The translations under genes and the position numbers were made by a program. From an uncultured Clostridia bacterium (lineage in GTDB: Bacteria > Bacillota > Clostridia > Christensenellales > Borkfalkiaceae), in assembly GCA_947629875.1 (NCBI GenBank), contig CANRFK010000021.1:1-14556 (forward strand): a stretch of DNA of 14,556 bases, read 5' to 3'. Positions 6,050-12,640 of the stretch are shown here, piece by piece; the stretch's first letter is position 1, and the number at the start of each line of letters is the position of its first letter. The notes below the pieces were generated by a model. The model was not told the DNA's origin and made no database searches. It worked only from the letters and a program-made list of their open reading frames with translations.

Positions 6050-6985
6050 ATGACGCGGAAGGGATATCGCAGGGCAAAGATCGCTTTGAGCGTATTTCTC
6101 GCCTTTTTTCTCCTTTTGTTCTGCTTCGCAACGGGGCTCATGGTCGCATCTGCGGTCGTGGATCGGTCCGCGCGCCGCATTCCCTCCTACGCGCGGGAGG
6201 ATATCACCGGACTTACCGCAAGATCCGAATGGACGGAGGAGGACTACCGCACCATCTACTTGCAGACGGGGCTGGGACGCTCCGCCGCCGACGCGCTCAA
6301 AGAGGCGGGCAATGCGGCGGATCTCGTGCTCTATCAGGACGAACTCTTCTTCGCGGGCGAAGTGCGCCATGAATACACCGTGGGCACGGTGACGACGCTG
6401 CACGACCTTCTCTTCGAGACAGAACTCGACGAAAACGGGAACCCCGCCAAGGACGAAAACGGGGACGAGATCAAAATCCAACACCGCGCCAAACTCGCCC
6501 CTCTCGAGGAGGGAGATGTGATCGTGACCTCCTCCTGCCATACCTTCGGCTGGCGCAACGGCCATGCCGTGATCGTGACCGACGCTTCCCGCTGCGACGT
6601 GCTCGAATCGATGGCGCTCGGCATGAAGAGCCAAATCACGCCGGGCGGCGCAACTTGGTTTGCCGACGCCGCAAACTTCATCGTCCTCCGCCTCAAAGGC
6701 GCTGCGCGGGAAGAGCGGGCGACGATCGCGGAGCGGGCAAAAAATGAGCTGCTCGACGTGGACTACTCCCTCACCGTGGGGATCCTCTCCGCAAAGAACC
6801 AATGCAAGAACGGAAAAACCGCCAAAGGCACCAACTGCGCGCACCTCGTTTGGCAGGCCTACAAGAATTGCGGCTACGACATCGACAGCAACGGCGGGCC
6901 CCTGTGCACCGTGCGTGACATTGCGCGCAGCGACCTCTTCGAAGTCGTGCAGGTGTACGGCTTTGACCCGCAGAAACTCTGGTAA
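6050..6985 (+). CDS. Membrane-anchored permuted-papain (YiiX/NlpC-P60-like) hydrolase
   Basis: This is a 311-residue protein with a basic N-terminus (MTRKGYRRAK), one transmembrane segment at about 11-37, and an extracytoplasmic domain. The order of active-site motifs is that of the circularly permuted papain-like fold. First comes GDVIVTS, then GHAVIVTD with a likely catalytic His172, then Glu186 in VLES, and last NCAHLVWQAYKNCG with the likely nucleophile Cys263. The stretch VLRLKG...RATIAERAKNELLDVDY matches the spacer seen between His and Cys in YiiX/YebB-like proteins. Family members act as peptidases, amidases or acyl hydrolases, often on cell envelope material; the substrate here is unknown. 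ATG 6050 was chosen because GGAGGG lies 4 bases upstream; an in-frame TTG at 6038 overlaps that site. The gene follows the lipoprotein gene but has its own promoter. Confidence 0.8.
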   Translation: MTRKGYRRAKIALSVFLAFFLLLFCFATGLMVASAVVDRSARRIPSYAREDITGLTARSEWTEEDYRTIYLQTGLGRSAADALKEAGNAADLVLYQDELFFAGEVRHEYTVGTVTTLHDLLFETELDENGNPAKDENGDEIKIQHRAKLAPLEEGDVIVTSSCHTFGWRNGHAVIVTDASRCDVLESMALGMKSQITPGGATWFADAANFIVLRLKGAAREERATIAERAKNELLDVDYSLTVGILSAKNQCKNGKTAKGTNCAHLVWQAYKNCGYDIDSNGGPLCTVRDIARSDLFEVVQVYGFDPQKLW

Positions 6986-7084
6986 AATTGGGACGATTTC
7001 GATGTTCTCAAACGGTACATTTCTCTGAACGGATATGGAATTGCTTCGCATAAAATTTTCGGTATATTGAATATCATATTTTTT

Positions 7085-7155
7085 ATTCCTCCCCCGCCCC
7101 CGCGCGCGTTCCCCCGAAGGGGGAACGCGCGCGGGGGCGGGGGAGGAATTTTTTT
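7085..7155 (+). terminator. Very long intrinsic terminator after the YiiX-like hydrolase gene
   Basis: Perfectly complementary 31-base arms (7085-7115 and 7119-7149) flank a GAA loop, and a run of seven T (7149-7155) follows on the plus strand. It lies about 100 bases past the stop codon. The T-run and orientation fit a rho-independent terminator, but the stem is far longer than usual. A 12-base palindrome GCGGCGCGCCGC (7156-7167) follows directly, then more T-rich sequence. Confidence 0.8.
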
Positions 7156-7167
7156 GCGGCGCGCCGC

Positions 7168-7550
7168 TCTTTTTCTTTTCTCCTCTTCATACTTCCATTC
7201 TATCACATTCAAAAAATTATATTGCGATATGTGACAGACTTTTTGAAATTTTTTTCGGAAAAGATGCACTCTTCGCCGCCGTCCGAGCGCAACAGGCGCG
7301 GGCTGCGTTCGGGGAAGATACACTCCCCCATTTGGGGATCGGTATGAGGAGAACCCCTTGTTCCCCGTTCGGAGAAAGGCTCCGCAAATCACGAAGTCGC
7401 CTTTCCCGAAAGCCGCAAGGAATGTGCCCGAGGAGGCGAAGAATGACGCAGAAAAAAAGCGCGGACGGCGGGCAGTTCTGTATGAGGAAACCCCTATCGG
7501 CGCTTCGCGCCACTTCCCCCAAAAGGGGGAAGCAAGGATAAGACCGTTGT
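7168..7550. repeat. Gene-free gap: AT-rich patch, then repeat remnants
   Basis: I see no gene. Bases 7175-7260 are AT-rich and contain a TCACAT...ATGTGA dyad and several TATAAT-like strings on the minus strand, but no -35 box at the right spacing. Bases 7330-7450 carry decayed relatives of the repeats near the left end, including GCGAAGAATGACG near 7437. Bases 7486-7533 are an inverted copy of the double-hairpin repeat at 251-297. Confidence 0.55.
7486..7533 (+). repeat. Double-hairpin intergenic repeat, copy 2
   Basis: The flanks AACCCCTATC and ACTTCCCCC...GGGGGAAGCAAG match copy 1 (251-297) in reverse complement. The small hairpin between them is GGCGC-TTC-GCGCC (7499-7511) where copy 1 has CCCGC-TAC-GCGGG. 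Both arms changed and pairing was kept. The second hairpin has arms 7513-7520 and 7525-7532. Confidence 0.75.
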
Positions 7551-7578
7551 GAAAAAGCGGGGCGAGCCCCGCTTTTTC
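7551..7578 (-). terminator. Bidirectional intrinsic terminator of the GH1 gene
   Basis: GAAAAAGCGGGGC (7551-7563) pairs with GCCCCGCTTTTTC (7566-7578). The GC-rich stem has an A-run on one side and a T-run on the other, so each strand shows a stem followed by five T. It lies about 60 bases past the GH1 stop codon and can also stop plus-strand transcription. Confidence 0.85.
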
Positions 7579-7584
7579 GGAATG

Positions 7585-7659
7585 TTTTTATTTGAAGATC
7601 TCTTCGTCATTTTTATTGGAAGAACTCTTCACCGTTTTTATTTGAAGATCTCTTCGCCG
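7585..7659 (-). repeat. Three tandem 25-base copies of the end of the GH1 gene, including the stop codon
   Basis: Units lie at 7585-7609, 7610-7634 and 7635-7659 with no gaps. Identity to the 7635-7659 unit, counted by eye, is 23/25 for the leftmost and 22/25 for the middle one. Each minus-strand unit encodes (G or D)-E-E-(I or F)-F-(K or Q) and then TAA. The active gene uses the 7635-7659 unit. The period of 25 is not a multiple of three, so each extra unit sits in a different frame and each carries its own stop. Confidence 0.9.
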
Positions 7660-8981
7660 TTGGTTTCGATGACCTTTTTGTAGAACCATGCGCTCTTTTT
7701 GGGCGTGCGCTCCAAGGTATCGGGGTCGAAGTGCACGATGCCGAACTTCTTGGAGAAGCCCTCCGTCCACTCGTAGTTGTCATACAGCGTCCAATAGAAG
7801 TAGCCCTCGACGGGCACTTCCTGCGCCGCGCGATGCAGTTCGCGCAGGTACCGCTTGAGAAAATCGATGCGGCTGTCGTCGTTTACTTCGCCGTTCAAGT
7901 CCTTCCACTCCGAAAGGGCGACGCCGTCCTCCGTGTACACAATGGGGAGCCCGTAGCGCTCGTAGATGAACTTGGGCCCGTAGTACATGACCGAGGGGTA
8001 GACGTTCCAGCGCATGTCCGTCTTGGGAACGGCGGGCGACGGCGCGGGATAGACGGGCTTGCCCTCCTTCTCCGTTACGGGGTTGCCCGAATAGGTGTTG
8101 AGGCCGCAGAAGTCGAGCTTGCTCCTGATGATCTTCATATCCTTTTGGGGCGGGACGAAGCCGCTTTCTTTGAACCATGCGAGAAAGTCTTGGGGATATT
8201 CGCCTTTGAGGAGCGGGTCGAGCCAGAGCGAGGGGCCGCCGAAATCGTGGTGGCAGGCGAACGTCTCGCGGCGGGCGATCTCCACATCGTTTTCGGTGGC
8301 GGGAATGGCGGGCCAATATGCCTGCGCCGTGCCGATTTTGATGGGATGGGGGCAGGTTTTGCGGATGATTTTTTCCGCCCTGCCGCACGCGAGGAGCACG
8401 TTGTGGGCGACGCGCGCAACGTCGCCGACGGGCAGTTTCAGGAAGGGCGCGTGACCCGCCGTGAAGTGCCCGAGCCCGACAAAGCACTCGGGTTCGTTGA
8501 TGAGAATGAAGTGGGTGACGTACTCGCCGAAGAGCTCGGCGCACACCTTGGCGTAAGCCTCAAACCAATTTGAGCTCTCGGGATTGAGCCAGCCGCCCTT
8601 CAAATAGAGGGCGTAGGGATAATCCCAATGGAAAAGGGTGACCCACGGCTCGATGCCCGCTGCTTTGAGCTCTTTGAAGAGGTTCAAATAGAAGGTCTTG
8701 CCCGCTTCGCTCACCCTGCCGACGCCCTCGGGAATGAGGCGCGCCCAGTTGATGGAGAGGCGATACGCCTTGATGCCGAGCTTTTTCATAAGGGCGACGT
8801 CCTCCTTCCACTTGTGGTAATGGTCGCACCCGACATGCCCCTTGTGCCCCTCGAACACGCGGCCGGGGGTTGCAGAGGCGACATCCCAGACGCTCAATCC
8901 CTTGTCGTCCTCGTACGTGCCGCCCTCGATCTGGTAGGACGCCGTGGCGACGCCCCATGCGAAGTTTTTGATGAATGCCAT
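7638..8981 (-). CDS. Glycoside hydrolase family 1 beta-glycosidase (beta-glucosidase type)
   Basis: This is a 447-residue, full-length GH1 enzyme that should cleave beta-glucosides or related beta-glycosides in the cytoplasm by the retaining mechanism. The N-terminal signature FAWGVATASYQIEGG is present. The acid/base residue is Glu163 in ILINEPE and the nucleophile is Glu351 in YTEDG, where most family members have TENG. Other family landmarks are FHWD (117-120), the YFYWTLYDNYEW segment and the final FDPDTLERTPKKSAWFYKKV. There is no signal peptide. An AGGAGGA ribosome binding site precedes the ATG at 8981. No phosphotransferase or transporter gene is adjacent, so the substrate cannot be inferred from context. 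Its last codons and stop are repeated twice more downstream. Confidence 0.95.
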   Translation of the reverse strand: MAFIKNFAWGVATASYQIEGGTYEDDKGLSVWDVASATPGRVFEGHKGHVGCDHYHKWKEDVALMKKLGIKAYRLSINWARLIPEGVGRVSEAGKTFYLNLFKELKAAGIEPWVTLFHWDYPYALYLKGGWLNPESSNWFEAYAKVCAELFGEYVTHFILINEPECFVGLGHFTAGHAPFLKLPVGDVARVAHNVLLACGRAEKIIRKTCPHPIKIGTAQAYWPAIPATENDVEIARRETFACHHDFGGPSLWLDPLLKGEYPQDFLAWFKESGFVPPQKDMKIIRSKLDFCGLNTYSGNPVTEKEGKPVYPAPSPAVPKTDMRWNVYPSVMYYGPKFIYERYGLPIVYTEDGVALSEWKDLNGEVNDDSRIDFLKRYLRELHRAAQEVPVEGYFYWTLYDNYEWTEGFSKKFGIVHFDPDTLERTPKKSAWFYKKVIETNGEEIFK

Positions 8982-9043
8982 GCGTGTTTTTCCTCCTGAA
9001 ATTGACAGTGTTTTGCGGTTTTTGATAAACGAGATATGATTTG

Positions 9044-9240
9044 CCCCACCCCCCTACCCCCCTCCCGAGGAGGGGGCGGGTAAGAGCGGGTACCCCCCCA
9101 AGGAGGGGGCGGGCAAGAGCGGGCGGGATCCTACCCCCCTTCCGAGGAGGGGGCGGGTAAGAGCGGATACCTCCCGAGGAGGGGGCGGGCAAGAGCGGAT
9201 ACCCCCCTTCCGAGGAGGGGGCGGGTAAGAGCGGGCGGGG
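9044..9240. repeat. Five-copy G-rich hairpin repeat array between nadE and the GH1 gene
   Basis: A core reading GGAGGGGGCGGG(T or C)AAGAGCGG occurs five times, near 9069, 9102, 9146, 9178 and 9214, at intervals of 32-44 bases. Each core is preceded by a C-run (for example CCCCCCTTCCGA) that can pair with its G-run, so each unit is a small hairpin. Copies 2 and 5 carry four runs of three or more G with short loops, a G-quadruplex pattern on the plus strand. The array ends 3 bases before the nadE stop codon. Confidence 0.85.
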
Positions 9241-9243
9241 CTT

Positions 9244-11148
9244 TCAGAGCCTTTCCGCCTCTTCGAGCCAGAGGGCGGCCGAGGCATCGGACGGCATCCT
9301 CAGGTCGGCGCGGGGCGAGAGAGAGACGGAGCCCACCTTCACGCCGTCGGGCACGCAGTTGCGCTTGAACTGCTGGGCGAAGAACCGCCTGTAAAAGACG
9401 ACGAGCCATTTTTTCAGCGTCGTGCGGTCGTATTTTTCCGCAAAGGCGCGCTCGGCGAGGTACAGCGTTTTGGCGGGGCCGTCGCCGCGGCGCAGGAAGT
9501 GATAGAGGAAGAAATCGTGCAGTTCGTAGGGCCCGATGAGATCCTCCGTCTTTTGAACGATGTTGCCCTTCTCATCGGGCGGGAGAAGCTCGGGGGAGAT
9601 CTCCGTGCCCAAAACCCCCTTCAAGACGACCTCCGCCCTGCCGCCGAGGCGTTCGGCCTCCGCGAGCACCAAGTACTTGACGAGCGTCTTGGGCACCGAG
9701 CAGTTGACGGCGTACATGGACATGTGGTCGCCGTTGTACGTGCACCAGCCGAGGGCGAGTTCGGAAAGATCCCCCGTTCCCACGACGATGCCGCCGAGGT
9801 CGCCCGCAAGATCCATGAGGATCATCGTGCGGTAGCGCGCCTGCGCGTTCTCGTACGTCGTGTTCATCTCCTCGGGGTCGTGCCCGATATCCTTGAAGTG
9901 CTTCAAGACGGTCTGCGAGATGTTGATCTGTTTTTGGGTGACGCCCAAGGCCTGCATGAGCGCGGTGGCATTGTTCTTGGTTTTGACCGTTGTGCCGAAG
10001 CCCGGCATGGAGACGGCGATGATATCTTCGCGGGACTTTTTGAGAAGGTCGAAGGCGCGGCAGGTGACGAGCAGGGCGAGGGTGCTATCCAGCCCGCCCG
10101 AGACGCCGAGGACTGCCGTGCGCGCGTGGATGTGCGCCAAGCGGCGGGCAAGCCCATGTGCCTGCATCTCGAGAATGAGCCCGGCGCGCTCCCTCCTCTC
10201 CCCCTCTTCGTGCGGAACAAAGGGCATGGGGTCGGTTTTGCGGAGAGAAAGGTCGCCGTCCGTGACGAAGGAGGCCTCCATGCGGTAGGCGTCCTCTTCG
10301 GCGAGGAACGTGCTGTTTTTTCTTCTTTCCGAAAGGAGAAAACCGACGTCCGCTTCCGCCTCGCACACTTCGCCCGAGAAGGGCTTGCTCTCCGCAAGGC
10401 AGACGCCGTTCTCGTAGACCATGCTGTTGCCCGCGAACACCATGTCCGAGGTGGATTCGCCCTCGCCTGCGTCGCAGTAGACGTAGGCGCAGAGGTTTTT
10501 GCCCGACTGCGCGGCGAGAAGTTTGTGGCGGTACTCGCGCTTGCCCACCGTCTCGTTGGAGGCGGAGAGGTTGACGATGAGCGTCGCCCCGCGCCTGCAA
10601 TGCCCGACGGACGGGGCTTCGGGCGCCCATAGATCTTCGCAAATTTCGCATCCCACGACGATTTGCGGGTTCTTTTCGTCATAAAAGAGGAGGTCGCGCC
10701 GCATCTGCCCCCAGCCCTCCGCGAGCGGAAACGTGATATCTTCCTCGGGCGCGGGCGAGAAATAGCGGCGTTCATAAAATTCGTTGTAATTGGGCAAATA
10801 CGTCTTGGGAATAAAGGCGAGAACCTCGCCGCTTGAGACTGCCGCGGCGCAGTTGTAGAGCTTGCCGCCCGCCGAGACGGGGAGCCCGACAAAGACGAGC
10901 ATCTTCTTGCCCTCCGTCGCCACCGCGACCTTTTGCAAGGCGGTAAGACAGCCCTTCAAGAGCGTTTCCTGCAAGAAGAGATCGCCGCAGGTGTAGCCGG
11001 AGAGGGAGAGCTCGGGAAAGACCAAGACCTCGGTACCCTTTTCGGACTGTTGTTCGATGATTTCGATGATCTTTTGTGCGTTGTAGGCGGGATCGGCAAC
11101 TTTCAGATCGGGACTTGCCGCCGCAACTTTTATAAATTGATGTTTCAT
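9244..11148 (-). CDS. nadE: Glutamine-dependent NAD+ synthetase
   Basis: This enzyme makes NAD+ from nicotinic acid adenine dinucleotide, ATP and glutamine, the last step of NAD synthesis. At 634 residues it is the long two-domain form. The N-terminal nitrilase-fold glutaminase has the Glu-Lys-Cys triad: Glu46 in VFPELSLSGYT, Lys115 in PKTYLPNYNEFYE and Cys170 in EICEDLW. The C-terminal synthetase domain has the ATP pyrophosphatase loop SGGLDS (350-355) and VVGTGDLSELALGW. The MKHQFIKVAA start fits the family N-terminus, yet no Shine-Dalgarno site is visible before the ATG at 11148 and the DNA upstream is repeat sequence. It lies downstream of recA on the same strand, 446 bases away. Confidence 0.97.
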   Translation of the reverse strand: MKHQFIKVAAASPDLKVADPAYNAQKIIEIIEQQSEKGTEVLVFPELSLSGYTCGDLFLQETLLKGCLTALQKVAVATEGKKMLVFVGLPVSAGGKLYNCAAAVSSGEVLAFIPKTYLPNYNEFYERRYFSPAPEEDITFPLAEGWGQMRRDLLFYDEKNPQIVVGCEICEDLWAPEAPSVGHCRRGATLIVNLSASNETVGKREYRHKLLAAQSGKNLCAYVYCDAGEGESTSDMVFAGNSMVYENGVCLAESKPFSGEVCEAEADVGFLLSERRKNSTFLAEEDAYRMEASFVTDGDLSLRKTDPMPFVPHEEGERRERAGLILEMQAHGLARRLAHIHARTAVLGVSGGLDSTLALLVTCRAFDLLKKSREDIIAVSMPGFGTTVKTKNNATALMQALGVTQKQINISQTVLKHFKDIGHDPEEMNTTYENAQARYRTMILMDLAGDLGGIVVGTGDLSELALGWCTYNGDHMSMYAVNCSVPKTLVKYLVLAEAERLGGRAEVVLKGVLGTEISPELLPPDEKGNIVQKTEDLIGPYELHDFFLYHFLRRGDGPAKTLYLAERAFAEKYDRTTLKKWLVVFYRRFFAQQFKRNCVPDGVKVGSVSLSPRADLRMPSDASAALWLEEAERL

Positions 11149-11478
11149 AGACTGATTGATATGGGCGTACCCCCTCCCCTACCCCTCCCCCTTACGCAGG
11201 GGGAGGGCAAGGAAGGAGGCGGGCTCGCCGCGCCCCCCTCGGGAACGAACCGCGCCGCCCCCTCCTCGGGAGGGGGGTAGGGGGGTGGGATGCTGTGCGC
11301 CGCCGAGCTACCGCACGGCGGCAGAGTAACCGCACCTGTGCCCTTGCTGTAAATTATGTGCCTTAGGCGGAATTCACTTCCGCCGTGGGCGACCCAATTT
11401 GCCGCATACTTGCGGCTTAATGACTTTGAGAGCGTCCTATTCGCGGGCGAATTATTGAGAGATGCACCAATTCAGTCC
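11149..11478. repeat. recA-nadE gap: stacked interspersed repeats
   Basis: No gene is seen. Starting almost at the nadE ATG there are C/G-run repeats (11167-11290, including GGGAGGGGGGTAGGGGGG). A hairpin with arms GCCGCCG (11299-11305) and CGGCGGC (11316-11322) follows, then small hairpins GGCGGAA/TTCCGCC (11366-11384) and GCCGCA/TGCGGC (11401-11416). The stretch ATTTGCC...GGCTTAATG (11397-11422) matches 3001-3027. No convincing nadE promoter is visible. Confidence 0.6.
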
Positions 11479-11591
11479 TCGCAAATTTCTTCGCCCGCAG
11501 TTTTGGCAATCTGCGCGAGATTCTTCAACAAGTTCAGAATGACGCCTGACGGCGTCCGCGCAGATTGCGGCTATATAGAAGAAATTTGCGA
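11479..11591. repeat. Nested inverted repeat directly after recA
   Basis: An outer 14-bp stem (11479-11492 with 11578-11591) encloses a 12-bp stem, GCAATCTGCGCG (11506-11517) with CGCGCAGATTGC (11557-11568). Inside are two hairpins: a TCATTCTGA...GAAGAATC family element in reverse (11519-11542) and GACGCC/GGCGTC (11541-11556). The whole begins 3 bases past the recA stop and may end the recA transcript, although no T-run follows. Confidence 0.8.
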
Positions 11592-11594
11592 AAC

Positions 11595-12617
11595 TTACTC
11601 CTCGCTTCCCGCCACTTCGTCGACGGGGGCGCCCTTGGCGGCAGCGCGGATCTTTGCGATCATCTCCTGCATCTGCTCGGGGTTATCCTTCAAGTACTGG
11701 CGCAGGCGTTCCCTGCCGTTGGCGATCTTGTTATCCTCGTAGCTGAACCACGCGCCGCTCTTTTTGATGATATCGTACTGCACGCCCAAATCGATGACGC
11801 ACCCCTCCTGCGAGATGCCCTCGCCGTACATGATATCGAACTCCGCCTGACGGAAGGGCGGCGCGAGTTTGTTCTTGACGACCTTGGCGCGCGTGCGGTT
11901 GCCCGCCGCCCCGCCTGCCTCTTTGAGGATGTCCGTCTTTCTGACGTCGATGCGGATGGAGGCGTAGAACTTCAAGGCCTTGCCGCCGGGGGTCACTTCG
12001 GGATTGCCGAACAACACCCCCACCTTCTCGCGGAGCTGGTTGATAAAGACGACGCACGTCTTTGATTTATTGACGATGGCGGTGAGTTTGCGAAGCGCCT
12101 GCGACATGAGGCGGGCTTGAAGCCCGACGTGGCTATCTCCCATATCCCCCTCGATCTCCGCCTTGGGCGTAAGCGCCGCCACCGAGTCGACGACGATGAT
12201 GTCGACGGCCGAGGAGCGCACGAGGGCATCGACGATATCCAAGGCCTGCTCGCCCGTATCGGGCTGGGAGACGTAGAGATCATCCAAATTTACTCCCAAA
12301 TGTTTGGCATATACGGGATCGAGGGCGTGCTCGGCATCGACAAACGCCGCAATGCCGCCCGCCTTCTGCGCCTCCGCAACGGCGTGCAGGGCGACCGTCG
12401 TCTTGCCCGAGGATTCGGGGCCGTAGATCTCGATCATTCTGCCGCGGGGGAAGCCCCCGATGCCGAGCGCGAGGTCGAGGGAGAGGCAGCCCGTGGGGAT
12501 GACCTCGATATCCGTGTTGCCCGCGTTTTCGCCGAGCTTCATGATGGCGCCCTTGCCGTACGCCTTTTCGATCTGCGCAAGGACTGCGTCCAATGCCTTC
12601 AACTTTTCTTCGTTCAT
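11595..12617 (-). CDS. recA: Recombinase RecA
   Basis: RecA forms filaments on single-stranded DNA, drives homologous strand exchange with ATP, and triggers LexA self-cleavage. It is 340 residues, a normal length. The Walker A motif GPESSGKTT lies at 66-74, the Walker B segment IIVVDSVAALTP at about 140-151, the FINQLREKVGVLFGNPE region at 191-207 (with loop L2 following), and KVVKNKLAPPFRQAEFDI at about 245-262. The acidic tail is short. An AAGGAGAA ribosome binding site precedes the ATG at 12617. The cinA stop is only 23 bases upstream, so recA is probably transcribed with rimO, pgsA and cinA. No LexA box is visible in that short gap; control may lie upstream of the window. Confidence 0.99.
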   Translation of the reverse strand: MNEEKLKALDAVLAQIEKAYGKGAIMKLGENAGNTDIEVIPTGCLSLDLALGIGGFPRGRMIEIYGPESSGKTTVALHAVAEAQKAGGIAAFVDAEHALDPVYAKHLGVNLDDLYVSQPDTGEQALDIVDALVRSSAVDIIVVDSVAALTPKAEIEGDMGDSHVGLQARLMSQALRKLTAIVNKSKTCVVFINQLREKVGVLFGNPEVTPGGKALKFYASIRIDVRKTDILKEAGGAAGNRTRAKVVKNKLAPPFRQAEFDIMYGEGISQEGCVIDLGVQYDIIKKSGAWFSYEDNKIANGRERLRQYLKDNPEQMQEMIAKIRAAAKGAPVDEVAGSEE

Positions 12618-12640
12618 GTATGTTCTCCTTATTGGTTTTC

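Noticed and set aside
5270..7051. 593-residue open frame on the minus strand
   Set aside because: It runs antisense across both the lipoprotein and the YiiX-like hydrolase genes. Those have a signal peptide, catalytic motifs and a consensus promoter; the antisense frame has none and is His/Arg/Ala-rich, as expected of a GC-rich shadow.
7060..7200. Small minus-strand gene beginning MKRRKEKE
   Set aside because: The frame is about 35 codons and runs through the terminator stem as low-complexity Arg/Pro/Gly; there is no properly spaced promoter.
9002..9030. Plus-strand promoter TTGACA with 17-base spacer and ATAAAC
   Set aside because: The -10 box is poor and it would transcribe into the repeat array and antisense to nadE with no gene to serve.
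9044..9240. CRISPR array
   Set aside because: Units are contiguous or nearly so, there are no unique spacers of constant length, and no cas genes are present.
9499..10632. 377-residue plus-strand open frame
   Set aside because: It lies entirely antisense to nadE, which has complete catalytic motifs in both domains.
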